From Bacillus xiapuensis (GTDB lineage Bacteria > Bacillota > Bacilli > Bacillales > Domibacillaceae), in NCBI RefSeq assembly GCF_002797355.1, contig NZ_KZ454939.1, positions 653,828 to 717,827 of the forward strand: a DNA stretch of 64,000 nucleotides. The letters run 5' to 3'. Position 1 is the first letter of the stretch; every line of letters begins with the position of its first letter. Shown piece by piece: positions 55,726 through 64,000 of this stretch. The notes below the pieces were generated by a model. The model saw only the letters and a program-made list of their open reading frames with translations. It was not told where the DNA came from and ran no database searches. Position numbers and translations under genes: made by a program.

Positions 55726-57015
55726 TTGGAGAAAGAAGCAAACGGCTGGGCGTTATTTCCCCTGCTCATTTTTTTGCTCTTATTTATAGGCAGCGGAGTG
55801 CTGACTGGCGATTTTTATAAAATGCCCATTATTGTTGCATTAATCATTACGGCAGCCATTACGCTGGCAATGAACAGAAAGAAGCCATTTATGGACAAAG
55901 TGGATGTTTTCACGAAAGGAGCCGGCCATCCTAATATTATGCTGATGGCGTTTATTTTCTTGCTGGCCGGTGCTTTTGCCTATACGGCGAAAGGAATGGG
56001 AGCGGTGGATTCGACCGTTAATATGGCGCTGTCAGTATTACCGCAAAACTTGCTTATGGTTGGTTTGTTTATCATTGCTTGTTTTATTTCTTTATCAATG
56101 GGGACATCTACGGGTACGATCGTAGCTTTAGCCCCCATCGGCGTTTCGATCGCCGATGAAACCGGAATATCTTTAGCATTAGCTATGGCCACTATTATCG
56201 GGGGCTCGATGTTTGGCGACAACTTATCCGTTATTTCTGATACAACGATCGCGGCCGTGCGCACACAAGGAACGAAAATGGTTGATAAATTCCGAACGAA
56301 TTTCTTAATTGTGTTACCGGCGGCCATTCTTACAGCTGTTATTCTGGGAGCGGTGACGATCGGTCAGCAAAGTGCTGTAGACGCGAGTTCTTATCAAGTG
56401 GTCAAAATCATTCCTTACGTGGCTGTCTTGCTGGCGGCCTTATCAGGGATGAATGTCCTGATCGTCTTGTCGGGGGGAATCGCGCTTGCTGGTGTGATCG
56501 GAATCCTCGACGGCAGCTATACCTTTTATTCACTGATTAATGCGGTATCTGAAGGCGTGGGCAGCATGACAGAGCTGGCGATGATCGCCATTATCATTGG
56601 CGGTATCGTAGAGGTGATCCGTTCAAACGGCGGAATTGAATTTATATTGCAGCTGGTGATGAAAAAAGCGCGCACCAAAAAGGGAGCGCAGTTTGGCATG
56701 GCGTCATTAGTCAGTCTAACGAACTTATCAACAGCCAACAATACGATTGCGATTATCATCGCTGGACCGCTCGCTAAAAACATTGCCCAAGAATATAAGG
56801 TAGATCCTCGGAAATCGGCCAGTATTCTCGATCTGTTCTCCTGCTTTGTACAAGGGATGATTCCTTATGGCGCACAGATGCTCGCTGCGTCGGGGCTTTC
56901 CGGCATTTCACCAATTAGTATTATGGGGTACTCAATTTATCCTGTACTAATCGGCATTTGCGGAGTGCTGGCCATCGCTTTCAACCTGCCCCGCTTAAGA
57001 GAAGAAAAAGAATGA
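55726..57015 (+). CDS. metT: NhaC-family transporter, probable methionine transporter MetT
   Basis: A 429-aa membrane protein of the NhaC antiporter superfamily with about 10-12 helices: LSMGTSTGTIVALAPIGVSI, GGSMFGDNLSVISDTTIAAV and STANNTIAIIIAGPLAKNIA. TTG 55726 is preferred, 7 bases after GGAAGAGG; GTG 55717 overlaps the site. The family exchanges ions, but an S-box directly upstream marks the known MetT group, predicted to import methionine. Assignment rests on the riboswitch; a Na+/H+ or malate/lactate role cannot be excluded from the protein alone. Confidence 0.82.
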   Translation: MEKEANGWALFPLLIFLLLFIGSGVLTGDFYKMPIIVALIITAAITLAMNRKKPFMDKVDVFTKGAGHPNIMLMAFIFLLAGAFAYTAKGMGAVDSTVNMALSVLPQNLLMVGLFIIACFISLSMGTSTGTIVALAPIGVSIADETGISLALAMATIIGGSMFGDNLSVISDTTIAAVRTQGTKMVDKFRTNFLIVLPAAILTAVILGAVTIGQQSAVDASSYQVVKIIPYVAVLLAALSGMNVLIVLSGGIALAGVIGILDGSYTFYSLINAVSEGVGSMTELAMIAIIIGGIVEVIRSNGGIEFILQLVMKKARTKKGAQFGMASLVSLTNLSTANNTIAIIIAGPLAKNIAQEYKVDPRKSASILDLFSCFVQGMIPYGAQMLAASGLSGISPISIMGYSIYPVLIGICGVLAIAFNLPRLREEKE

Positions 57016-57016
57016 G

Positions 57017-57180
57017 AGGCTGGGTCATCATTAAATTTGCTGTCATTTAATTCGGATTAATCTAGTTTAATAAAAGTATGAAACCCAATAAAACCGAACT
57101 ATTGCGAAGCTCTCCATTAGAGTTTTGAATAATAGTTCGGCTTTTTTATTAGCTGAAAACCTTTTGTCTCCGCCTCTTTT
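57017..57180 (+). repeat. Dispersed GAGGCTGGGACA repeat, copy 3
   Basis: Starts GAGGCTGGGTCATCATTAAA, includes AAATTTGCTGTCATTTAATTC and the hairpin AACCGAACTATTGCGAAGCTC / AATAATAGTTCGGCTT with T6, ends TTTTGTCTCCGCCTC. Can terminate the metT transcript. Confidence 0.82.
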
Positions 57181-57241
57181 TTATGTATGAGCATATGTTT
57201 TTTTTCATACTCATGGATAAAAGGCAAAAGGGGGAATAAGG

Positions 57242-58651
57242 ATGAACAAGACGGAGATGAAAAGCCTTCAATATGCCATTGATGAAATCACCGAGATTGC
57301 TTCTGGTTTTGGGTTGGATTTTTATCCGATGCGATATGAAATTTGCCCTGCGGACATTATCTATACATTTGGCGCTTACGGAATGCCTACAAGGTTTTCG
57401 CATTGGAGTTTTGGCAAACAGTTTTTCAAAATGAAGCTTCAATACGATCTGGGGCTTAGTAAGATTTACGAGCTGGTGATCAATTCCAACCCTTGCTACG
57501 CTTTTTTGCTGGATACGAATTCACTCATTCAGAATAAATTGATTGTTGCACACGTGCTCGCGCACTGTGACTTCTTTAAGAATAATGTCCGTTTTCAAAG
57601 AACGAACCGTCATATGGTGGAAAGCATGGCGGCCACAGCTGAACGAGTGCGTCAATATGAAATGAATTACGGTCAAGAAGCGGTTGAAGAGTTTCTCGAT
57701 GCGGTGCTGTCTATCGAAGAACATATTGATCCGTCTTTGGTGATGCCGCAGCTGTCTTGGCAGCATGAAGAAGAACAGGGGGAGAGGGAGCAAAAGCCAG
57801 GACCGTACGATGATTTATGGAATTTGGATGAAAAAAAGGAAGATTCTAAGCCGCTGACCAATAAGAAAAAAAAGCTTCCGCCCCGGCCGGAAAAGGATAT
57901 GATGCTATTTATAGAACAGTACAGCCAAGAACTGGATGACTGGCAGCGTGATATTATGACCATGGTGCGCGAGGAAATGCTTTATTTTTGGCCGCAGCTG
58001 GAAACGAAAATTATGAATGAAGGCTGGGCATCTTATTGGCATCAGCGGATCGTTCGTGAGCTTGATTTAACGTCGGGAGAAGCGGTTGAATTTGCAAAGC
58101 TGAACGCCCAAGTCATTCAGCCATCCCGAACATCGCTTAATCCTTATTACTTAGGGCTGAAAATGTTTGAAGATATTGAAGAGCGCTACAATCAGCCGAC
58201 GGAGGAAATGAAAAAGCACGGCGTCAAGCCAGGGTCAGGGCGAGAGAAAATATTTGAGGTTAGAGAAATGGAATCGGATATTTCTTTCTTGCGCAATTAC
58301 TTAACGAAGGAGCTGATCGTGAGAGAGGATATGTATTTGTTTCAGAAAGAAGGAAAGGACTACAAAGTGGTTGATAAAGAATGGACAAACGTCCGCGATC
58401 AGCTAGTGAGTATGCGCGTTAATGGAGGCTTTCCCTATATTACTGTCAATGACGGCGACTATATGAAAGCCGGTGAGCTGTATGCAAAGCATTGGTATGA
58501 AGGGGTTGAATTGGATTTGAAGTATTTGGAAAAAGTGCTACCTCATCTTTTTAAGCTGTGGGGCCGGCCTGTTCACTTGGAATCGGTTGTGGAAGGCAGG
58601 AAAATTCTCTTTACTTACAGCGGCAATAGAATCCAAAGAAAATATTTGTAG
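57242..58651 (+). CDS. spoVR: SpoVR family protein
   Basis: A 469-aa SpoVR protein, needed for normal spore cortex in B. subtilis. Family features: the N-terminal [28 protein letters not shown], the central linker rich in Lys/Glu (about 180-220), [20 protein letters not shown] and the C-terminal [20 protein letters not shown]. With PrkA and YhbH, coded at 41.8-45.1 kb, it makes up a conserved stationary-phase set. AAGGGGGAATAAGG precedes ATG. Confidence 0.95.
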   Translation: MNKTEMKSLQYAIDEITEIASGFGLDFYPMRYEICPADIIYTFGAYGMPTRFSHWSFGKQFFKMKLQYDLGLSKIYELVINSNPCYAFLLDTNSLIQNKLIVAHVLAHCDFFKNNVRFQRTNRHMVESMAATAERVRQYEMNYGQEAVEEFLDAVLSIEEHIDPSLVMPQLSWQHEEEQGEREQKPGPYDDLWNLDEKKEDSKPLTNKKKKLPPRPEKDMMLFIEQYSQELDDWQRDIMTMVREEMLYFWPQLETKIMNEGWASYWHQRIVRELDLTSGEAVEFAKLNAQVIQPSRTSLNPYYLGLKMFEDIEERYNQPTEEMKKHGVKPGSGREKIFEVREMESDISFLRNYLTKELIVREDMYLFQKEGKDYKVVDKEWTNVRDQLVSMRVNGGFPYITVNDGDYMKAGELYAKHWYEGVELDLKYLEKVLPHLFKLWGRPVHLESVVEGRKILFTYSGNRIQRKYL

Positions 58652-58658
58652 CATGGAT

Positions 58659-58698
58659 GGCTGGCTCATGAATGATTAGGAGCTGGCCTTCTCTTTTT
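58659..58698 (+). terminator. Terminator after spoVR
   Basis: GGCTGGCTC pairs with GAGCTGGCC (two G-T pairs) and is followed by T7. Confidence 0.8.
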
Positions 58699-58893
58699 TT
58701 CGAGCCCAAGAAGCTCTCTAGCGAATGCCTGTATCTATTCATTGCATCTTAATTCAGGAATTGCGGGTAGTCTGACAAGCTTTTGCAGATTTAGAGCGTG
58801 GAACCGCTGTTTGGCTGCTGCTGAAGCTTGAAAAATAAGTTTTCAACTAGTGAATGGAGGGTATGGAGGGAGAAGAGTGAGGAGGTATGGGTG

Positions 58894-59583
58894 ATGGGGT
58901 TTACCTTTATATTGTTATATTTCTTAATTGTCACCTTTGTAATTGAAATATCAGTTATATTATTTAATTTAACGGGGTTGGAAACGCAAGTATCTCGCTA
59001 TCAAGTGATTTCAATGCTGACGGGAACAGGCTTTACCACAGATGAATCGCAGCTGATCATTGATCACCCGGTGCGGAGAAGATTAAGCGCCTTTTTAATT
59101 TTGTTCGGTGCATTTTCCTTGGCTGTAATCATTTCGGCGATTACGAATATTTTGGCCAATGATTTGCGTCTGAAAGAGCTGACAGCGATCAATCTCGTTT
59201 TACTAATTCTGTTTTTAATTGGAAAAACACCGCCGATTAGACGTGTGCTCCACAAAAAATTTAATAAAGAAATGGAGAAGAACTTAGAAGTGTCGGAGCT
59301 GCCGATTAAAGATGCCCTTTATATTGAGAAAGATGATCTTGTCACCATTGTAACGATTATGGAGGATTCTCCTTTAATCGGAAAGAAAATAAACGATCTG
59401 ATTGGAAAGACGGATGATTTAAACATATTATTTGTGAAAAGAGGAGATATCCGGATTCGGCGCGAGCTAAGCGGCGAATCCGTTAAAGAAGGGGACGAGC
59501 TGCTCATTTATGGAAAAGAAGGGCATATAAGAAAGCGATTTTCATCCGAAAAGGGCATAAAAGAGAAGGGCTCATCCTCATAA
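58894..59583 (+). CDS. Membrane protein with TrkA-C (RCK_C) domain
   Basis: A 229-aa protein. Helices at about 2-25, 62-85 and 97-115 are followed by a cytoplasmic RCK_C domain from about 140 on (LPIKDALYIEKDDLVTIVTI ... EDSPLIGKKINDL ... KEGDELLIYGKEG). RCK_C domains sense small ligands such as c-di-AMP and gate K+ or other ion transporters. ATG 58894 follows GGAGG at 8 bases; an open extension up to 58828 lacks a site. Not in an operon. Probably a regulatory membrane subunit of ion transport. Confidence 0.75.
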   Translation: MGFTFILLYFLIVTFVIEISVILFNLTGLETQVSRYQVISMLTGTGFTTDESQLIIDHPVRRRLSAFLILFGAFSLAVIISAITNILANDLRLKELTAINLVLLILFLIGKTPPIRRVLHKKFNKEMEKNLEVSELPIKDALYIEKDDLVTIVTIMEDSPLIGKKINDLIGKTDDLNILFVKRGDIRIRRELSGESVKEGDELLIYGKEGHIRKRFSSEKGIKEKGSSS

Positions 59584-59591
59584 GCCCCAGC

Positions 59592-60422
59592 TTAACTCAG
59601 TCTTTCAAGCACCCTCCGCTTGCGGTACAGCATATCGGCCGTTTCCGCTACGTCATGAACAGCTTGCCGATTGGTGATGGCTCCGAAAACCATGCCAGCA
59701 ACGGGAACCGCTTGAAGCAGCTTCTTCCAGCCGAACTGATCGCGATAAGTGAAGACTACTTCTCTCCAGCCCTGCAGCTGCGACATCACTTCCCGGCTAT
59801 CCTCGCGATTGGCATGAAAGGAAGATAATTCCCTTAATATCGCTTTCTTTCCAACAATATCTGAGGATGAAAATTGCAGACACTTAACAATAAAAATTCG
59901 CTCTTCCCGTTTTCGGGGATCATAACCGTAAGCGATGGCGATTTCCTGGAGAGTCTTCAAAGAAATGCCGAGCATAAGCGGAATATCCGCAGCTAGAGTA
60001 AAGATGCCGCCAAAGCCGGTGGTTGCTCCTTGAACGGTTGCAAAGCCGCCGCGTGACTTTTTCAGCTCTTCACTGACGGCTTTCATGCTGATAATCGGCA
60101 CTCCTGCTGCATCATCAATGGAATGAATAGGGATTTCAGGATTTTCCTTTTGAATTTTGTTTAATACATTGTTCTCTTGAATTAAATATTGTCCGCCCGT
60201 TTGAACGTAGCTGCCGAGCTCGTCCAATAATAAGCCGATTTTTTTGTGAATGAAGGAAGGCGTGACACGGTCAAGCAATTTGAAAGGCAAGCGCATGATC
60301 CGGTCCCAAATCCACAATTGCTTTTGTGATTTCTCCCATTTTTCAATTTCCTTTAATTCAGTTAGAAGCTGATTCTCTGTTTCCATATTGTTTGCCACAT
60401 CCTTTAAGTCTTTATCCCGCAT
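59592..60422 (-). CDS. EcsC family protein
   Basis: A 276-aa protein of the EcsC family: LLDRVTPSFIHKKIGLLLDE, GVPIISMKAVSEELKKSRGG, VQGATTGFGGIFTLAADIPL (glycine-rich hydrophobic centre), and PVAGMVFGAITNRQAVHDVA. EcsC belongs to the ecs ABC locus in B. subtilis, but this paralogue is alone. The start is uncertain: ATG 60422 has only GGGGGA 11 bases away, and ATG 60386 is the alternative. A dispersed repeat begins at the start codon. Confidence 0.85.
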   Translation of the reverse strand: MRDKDLKDVANNMETENQLLTELKEIEKWEKSQKQLWIWDRIMRLPFKLLDRVTPSFIHKKIGLLLDELGSYVQTGGQYLIQENNVLNKIQKENPEIPIHSIDDAAGVPIISMKAVSEELKKSRGGFATVQGATTGFGGIFTLAADIPLMLGISLKTLQEIAIAYGYDPRKREERIFIVKCLQFSSSDIVGKKAILRELSSFHANREDSREVMSQLQGWREVVFTYRDQFGWKKLLQAVPVAGMVFGAITNRQAVHDVAETADMLYRKRRVLERLS

Positions 60423-60660
60423 GCAAGCTGCCGTCCCCCGCTTCAGGAAGAGAGGCGGCTGCGACGGCAGCCTTTGTTCTTTCTTTCAGCAGCTGGAAAT
60501 CACCGCTGTTGAAAGCTTGACTTTATATCCATATACGTTCATTTCTCCCATTAGGTTTCGCAAAAAATAGCGGCGGCTCGAATTATGCAAAAATTACGAA
60601 TATCTCCCTCGGCATTTACTTGCTTTTTTAATTCTGTTATAATTTTTCGAAATTAGATGA
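60423..60660. other. Gap with dispersed repeat
   Basis: About 60423-60515 carries the dispersed repeat (GCATGCAAGCTGCCGTCCCC; CTTTGTTCTTTCTTTCAGCA). The remainder is AT-rich and should contain the promoter of the riboswitch transcript; TTGCTTTTTTAATTCTGTTATAAT (60620-60643) holds a TTGCTT and a TATAAT 12 bp apart, so the -35 is probably elsewhere. Confidence 0.5.
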
Positions 60661-60667
60661 ATAATGA

Positions 60668-60738
60668 CCTTTGTATATGTTCAGGAATAAGGCTTGAACG
60701 TTTCTACCAGGCTGCCGTAAATAGCTTGTCTACAAAGG
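60668..60738 (+). promoter_or_regulatory. Purine riboswitch (guanine type)
   Basis: P1 is CCTTTGTA/TACAAAGG. J1/2 TAT, J2/3 GTTTCTACC and the loop CCGTAAA are the conserved purine-aptamer elements. The specificity base just before TAC is C (GTCTAC), which pairs with guanine or hypoxanthine; adenine aptamers have T there. Confidence 0.93.
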
Positions 60739-60778
60739 ATGGCGAAGGTATTTTTTTCGTGATTCTTTGTCCGTGATC

Positions 60779-60812
60779 TGCAGCTTCCACTACCGGTGGG
60801 GCTTTTTTTATT
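60779..60812 (+). terminator. Purine riboswitch terminator
   Basis: AGCTTCCAC pairs with GTGGGGCT with one bulged T, then T7. It lies 80 bp before the permease start and is the off-state platform. Confidence 0.8.
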
Positions 60813-60890
60813 CATTCATTTTTTATTATTAGGAAAACCGGCAGTTAATATGTAAAATGTCAGCTTGCTGGGTTACGTGGGGGACCATCA

Positions 60891-62183
60891 ATGAAACAAT
60901 TCTTTTTATTTCAGGAACGAAAGACTTCTTATAAACAAGAGACCGTAGCAGGGATCACGACCTTCTTGTCGATGGCTTATATTCTTATTGTCAATCCGAT
61001 TATCTTAAGTCAGTCGGGCATGGATCAAGGCGCAGTGTTTACTGCTACAGCCCTGTCAGCCATTATCGGTTCTTTGCTGATCGGCTTGCTGGCTAATTTT
61101 CCTATCGGCATCGCGCCAAGTATGGGATTGAATACGTTCTTTACCTTTTCGGTATGCATTGGGATGGGCATTCCCTGGCAAACGGCCTTAACCGGAGTGT
61201 TTATTTCGGGTGTGCTGTTTATTATTTTAAGCTTATTAAAGATTCGTGAAATGATTATTAATGTCATTCCGCAGGATTTAAAGCACGCGATTGCTGGAGG
61301 CATCGGCTTTTTTGTCGCTTTCATTGGTTTGAAAAATGCCGGTATGGTTGTAGCCAATGAAGCAACCTTCGTCAGTATCGGAGATTTTCGTTCACCAACG
61401 GTTTTGCTGGCTGCCTTCGGTTTTATGATTACGGTTGTGATGATGGTGCGGGGAATTGGCGGGGCCATTTTCTTCGGTATGGTCATCAGCACTGCAGCGG
61501 GCATGCTGACTGGATTAATTGATCCTCCCAAAAGCATTGTCGGAGCTGTCCCAAGTCTTGAACCGACATTTGGCACTGTGTTTGCTCATCTGGATCAAGT
61601 GCTGTCACCAGAAATGCTGGCGGTGATTTTTACCTTCTTATTTGTGGCCTTTTTCGATACGGCAGGTGCATTGATTGCCATTGCCAGTCAAGCGGGCCTT
61701 ATGAAAGAGAATAAGATTCCCAATGCCGGCCGTGCCTTGCTGGCGGATTCATCCACCACGGTCGCTGGCGCCATCCTCGGTACGTCGACGACAGCAGCGA
61801 TGATTGAATCGAGTGCCGGCATTGCAGCGGGAGGGAGAACAGGCTTTACTTCGGTTGTTATTTCTTTCATGTTTGCAATTGCGCTGTTTTTCTCTCCGCT
61901 GTTGTCCGTTGTGACAGCGGAGGTCACGGCGCCGGCTTTAATCATTGTAGGTGCCTTAATGGCTACGGAAGTGAGGTTCATAAATTGGAGCCGGCTGGAG
62001 GTGGCGATTCCCGCTTTTATTACCTTGATCATGATGCCGCTTACCTCCAGTGTGGCCAGCGGTATTGCTTTAGGATTTATCGTATATCCTGTAACGATGA
62101 TCACATTAGGCAAGCGCAAAGAGCTTCATCCGCTCATGTATGTTTTGCTTATTGCGTTTCTGGCTTACTTTATTTATTTGTAA
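60891..62183 (+). CDS. pbuG: Guanine/hypoxanthine permease PbuG
   Basis: A 430-aa AzgA-family transporter: KQETVAGITTFLSMAYILIV, GIAPSMGLNTFFTF, DTAGALIAIASQAGLM and STTAAMIESSAGIAAGGRTG. GTGGGGGA precedes ATG. A guanine riboswitch upstream makes it the PbuG type, so uptake falls when intracellular guanine is high. It is about half identical by eye to the paralogue at 46645, which has no riboswitch. Confidence 0.94.
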   Translation: MKQFFLFQERKTSYKQETVAGITTFLSMAYILIVNPIILSQSGMDQGAVFTATALSAIIGSLLIGLLANFPIGIAPSMGLNTFFTFSVCIGMGIPWQTALTGVFISGVLFIILSLLKIREMIINVIPQDLKHAIAGGIGFFVAFIGLKNAGMVVANEATFVSIGDFRSPTVLLAAFGFMITVVMMVRGIGGAIFFGMVISTAAGMLTGLIDPPKSIVGAVPSLEPTFGTVFAHLDQVLSPEMLAVIFTFLFVAFFDTAGALIAIASQAGLMKENKIPNAGRALLADSSTTVAGAILGTSTTAAMIESSAGIAAGGRTGFTSVVISFMFAIALFFSPLLSVVTAEVTAPALIIVGALMATEVRFINWSRLEVAIPAFITLIMMPLTSSVASGIALGFIVYPVTMITLGKRKELHPLMYVLLIAFLAYFIYL

Positions 62184-62201
62184 TGCCAGTCCAGCAGAAA
62201 A

Positions 62202-62240
62202 CCCTTCACCGACAACTCTTATAGGTGAAGGGCTTATTTT
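62202..62240. terminator. Terminator between pbuG and minus-strand gene
   Basis: CCCTTCACC pairs with GGTGAAGGG, followed by CTTATTTTG; it serves pbuG and lies at the end of the convergent gene. Confidence 0.85.
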
Positions 62241-62656
62241 GCTTTCTTTTTAAAATTTTTCATATGAGTAGCTAATTGATCGCATACAATTTGATAGGCG
62301 GCCCATTGCTCAATTGCTGTCGAATAGTGCTGAGGGTTAGATACGTGCCAATGAAGAATCCTTTGGTCAGCTGCTTCGGGCACTCTGGGCGGCTGATCGA
62401 GCTCAAAGTCATAAATAAGAACGAGAACATCCGCTTGCTGGATAAGCGGAAGCGCCACTGGCTTTGTGGTTTGAGCAGAAATATTTATATTGACTTCCTT
62501 CATCGCTTGAATGGGAAAATGATCATCCGCTCTAGCATGTAAGAAGAAAGCGCTAGTGAACTTTAAAGAAGGGTCATGTAGTTTAGAAGCCCAGCCCACC
62601 GCCATCATGCTGAGGTGATAGGTGGGGGATAGAAATAGAATGTGTTTTTTTTTCAT
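62234..62656 (-). CDS. ArsC/LMW-phosphatase-like protein without catalytic cysteine
   Basis: A 140-aa protein with the arsenate reductase / low-molecular-weight phosphatase fold: SMMAVGWASKLHDPSLKFTS matches SQMAEGWAKK... of ArsC, and AMKEVNINISAQTTKPV matches AMKEVGIDISNQTS. The P-loop, CX5R in the family, is here SPTYHLSMM: no Cys and no Arg. The two other redox Cys of ArsC are also missing. It therefore cannot be a reductase or phosphatase. It may bind an anion, or act in regulation with the CzrA-like gene upstream. AAAGGGG precedes ATG. Confidence 0.75.
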   Translation of the reverse strand: MKKKHILFLSPTYHLSMMAVGWASKLHDPSLKFTSAFFLHARADDHFPIQAMKEVNINISAQTTKPVALPLIQQADVLVLIYDFELDQPPRVPEAADQRILHWHVSNPQHYSTAIEQWAAYQIVCDQLATHMKNFKKKAK

Positions 62657-62784
62657 ATTTTAAGCCCCTTTAATAACAATCTATTTCTTTTTTACCCCTT
62701 TTTCATGGTTTTAAGCCTTTAAAATTCACTTTATTCAGTTTGGTAGTTCTTTTATCATGGTAAAGAAGTTATCCAGCTGGAAAA

Positions 62785-63090
62785 TTAATGATGCTCTGCA
62801 TGCTGAATGGCTTGGCGCAGTAAATCGATCACATGCTCATCATCATGGGAGTAATAGAGGGTCGTCCCTTCCCGGCGGTATTTTACAAGGCGAAGGTTTT
62901 TAAGAAATCTTAATTGATGAGAAACGGTGGACTGGAGCAATGAGAGCTTTTCCGCCATCTCATTGACAGAGTGTTCTCCGGTAAACAGCAAATTTAAAAT
63001 GCGCAATCGAGTCGGATCTGACAGCGCCTTAAATGTTTGCGATACGATAAACAATGTTTCTTCATCTAAATCAATATGCTTTTTTTCCAT
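62785..63090 (-). CDS. ArsR/SmtB repressor, CzrA-like
   Basis: A 101-aa winged-helix repressor: [35 protein letters not shown] (recognition helix) and [12 protein letters not shown]. The C-terminal helix carries [20 protein letters not shown], with Asp and His residues spaced as in the alpha5 zinc/cobalt site of CzrA. The cysteine pair of ArsR proper is absent, so zinc or cobalt is the likelier signal. ATG 63090 follows GGAGG. A metal exporter would be the expected target, but none is in the window. Confidence 0.86.
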   Translation of the reverse strand: MEKKHIDLDEETLFIVSQTFKALSDPTRLRILNLLFTGEHSVNEMAEKLSLLQSTVSHQLRFLKNLRLVKYRREGTTLYYSHDDEHVIDLLRQAIQHAEHH

Positions 63091-63260
63091 TATAAGGAGC
63101 CTCCGTCCCATACTTTTTTGATTATCGTATCAAACAATTGAAAAAGATGCTATAAGGTTTCAGAAAGCGATTTAAAGGGAATTAATAATCTGATTTTTCA
63201 AAAAACGTGATATAACAGAATGAAAATGAATAAGATCATTGAACAGAAAGGGGGTATTGT

Positions 63261-64000
63261 ATGAAGCTGACAGGTAAAACTATGATCGCTTTACTTGCCG
63301 GGGCGGCGGTGGGGCTGTTATGCAATCTATTTGCCCCCAATTTATTTGAATCGCTGGATATGTACTTGTTTACACCTCTAGGGCAAATATTTCTCAATCT
63401 GATTAGCATGCTGGTTGTGCCTATTGTCTTCCTATCGATTGTGCTTAGGACGGCTGGTTTAGGGGATCCGAAAAAACTTGGACGTATCGTAATGAAAGCG
63501 ATTTCACACTTTTTGATTACTACTTGTATTGCCATCATTCTCGGACTTTTCACCGCTTCCATTGTCAAGCCGAGGGAAGCGGGAGAATAATTCGATACGA
63601 GCAATGCCCAGTTTTCCGCTGAGAAGGCGCCTCCTGCCGGAGAGACATTGATGAATATTATACCAAAGAACCCGCTGGAGGATCTGACGGATGGCAATAT
63701 GCTGCAAATCATTGTTTTCGCCATTTTCGTTGGTTTTGCTTTAACCGCTCTTGGTGAAAAAACAAAAGGAATCTTGCATTTAGTCGAGCAGGGGAATCAG
63801 ATTATAATGTATCTGGTGGGCATTGCTATGAAATTTGCTCCTTATGGAACGTTCGGCTTGCTCGCTTCTGCTATCGGAAATCAAGGATTGGATGCCATTC
63901 AAGCCCATGGGGACGTACATGCTTTGTGTTCTCGGGGTTTTAGCTCTTCATGGCTTTCTCACATACGGTGGGATGATCCTTTTATTCGCTAAGAAAAGCC
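63261..64000 (+). pseudogene. gltT: Glutamate/aspartate:H+ symporter, broken and cut by window end
   Basis: Dicarboxylate/amino acid:cation symporter. ATG 63261 follows AAAGGGGG. The frame is fine for 109 codons (LISMLVVPIVFLSIVLRTAG) and meets TAA at 63588-63590; downstream the same frame continues (FDTSNAQFSAEKAPPAGETL, MNIIPKNPLEDLTDGNMLQI). At a CCC run (63904-63906) one extra C shifts the frame, after which YMLCVLGVLALHGFLTYGG is readable in another frame to the window end. Two lesions make it inactive if real. Confidence 0.88.

Noticed and set aside
61025-61576. Long minus-strand frames within pbuG
   Set aside because: They are shadows of the plus-strand transporter, as are similar long frames opposite metT, citM and queG.

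Overview
The window is a 64 kb piece of a low-GC Bacillaceae chromosome (Bacillus sensu lato). The evidence is a tRNA cluster in the same order as B. subtilis trnD, strong GGAGG-type ribosome binding sites, catabolite (cre) and LacI-type operators, S-box and purine riboswitches, sporulation genes (prkA, yhbH, spoVR), and runs of genes collinear with the B. subtilis yhbA-yhbH and yhcT-pgcA-yhdB regions. The species cannot be named from the sequence alone.

Layout. 1-1.4 kb: fourteen tRNA genes (the first cut by the window edge) and a terminator. 1.6-18.2 kb: a starch/maltodextrin locus with mdxEFG importer, maltogenic amylase, a LacI-type regulator (mdxR-like), a three-gene ThuA / Gfo-Idh-MocA / TIM-barrel isomerase operon, a PucR/CdaR-type regulator and the MsmX-type ATPase that would power MdxFG. 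The locus is decaying: the oligo-1,6-glucosidase gene has an amber stop, a second copy is reduced to its two ends, a ROK sugar-kinase gene is shredded, and a LacI fragment remains. LacI-type palindromes precede most of its transcription units. 18.4-19.7 kb: a MATE pump. 19.8-28.0 kb: an accessory island with IS3 remnants, an OLD-type ATPase/TOPRIM nuclease, two broken HNH genes, a two-helix membrane/coiled-coil protein, a GIY-YIG protein and a DUF5655/NucS-like protein. This looks like a phage-defence island, but that role is inferred. At 27.7 and 32.7 kb lie two paralogous tiny membrane proteins, each preceded by the tail of a related broken gene.

28.5-32.4 kb: citrate two-component system and citrate transporter with a good cre site. 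32.4-35.4 kb: dispersed repeat, IS4-like remnant, and a lone tnpB element next to an ABC-ATPase remnant. 35.5-38.2 kb: a zinc-ribbon protein and a divergent CofE-like / LysR pair. 38.6-45.1 kb: tRNA-Gly, queG, amidase, trmL, prkA, yhbH. 45.3-54.9 kb: pirin, purine permease, nitroreductase, aldo/keto reductase, pseudouridine synthase, DUF5365, a disulfide-exchange pair and phosphoglucomutase. 55-64 kb: yhdB, an S-box-controlled NhaC-family (MetT-like) transporter, spoVR, a TrkA-C membrane protein, EcsC, a guanine-riboswitch-controlled purine permease, a cysteine-less ArsC-like protein, a CzrA-like repressor and a broken glutamate symporter.

Two genome-wide themes stand out. Single lesions interrupt many genes, several at short homopolymers (T6, T7, A8, C3), so either decay or assembly error must be settled from reads. 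There are also three dispersed intergenic repeat families, one of which is a candidate structured RNA found at 1.4 kb and 22.6 kb.
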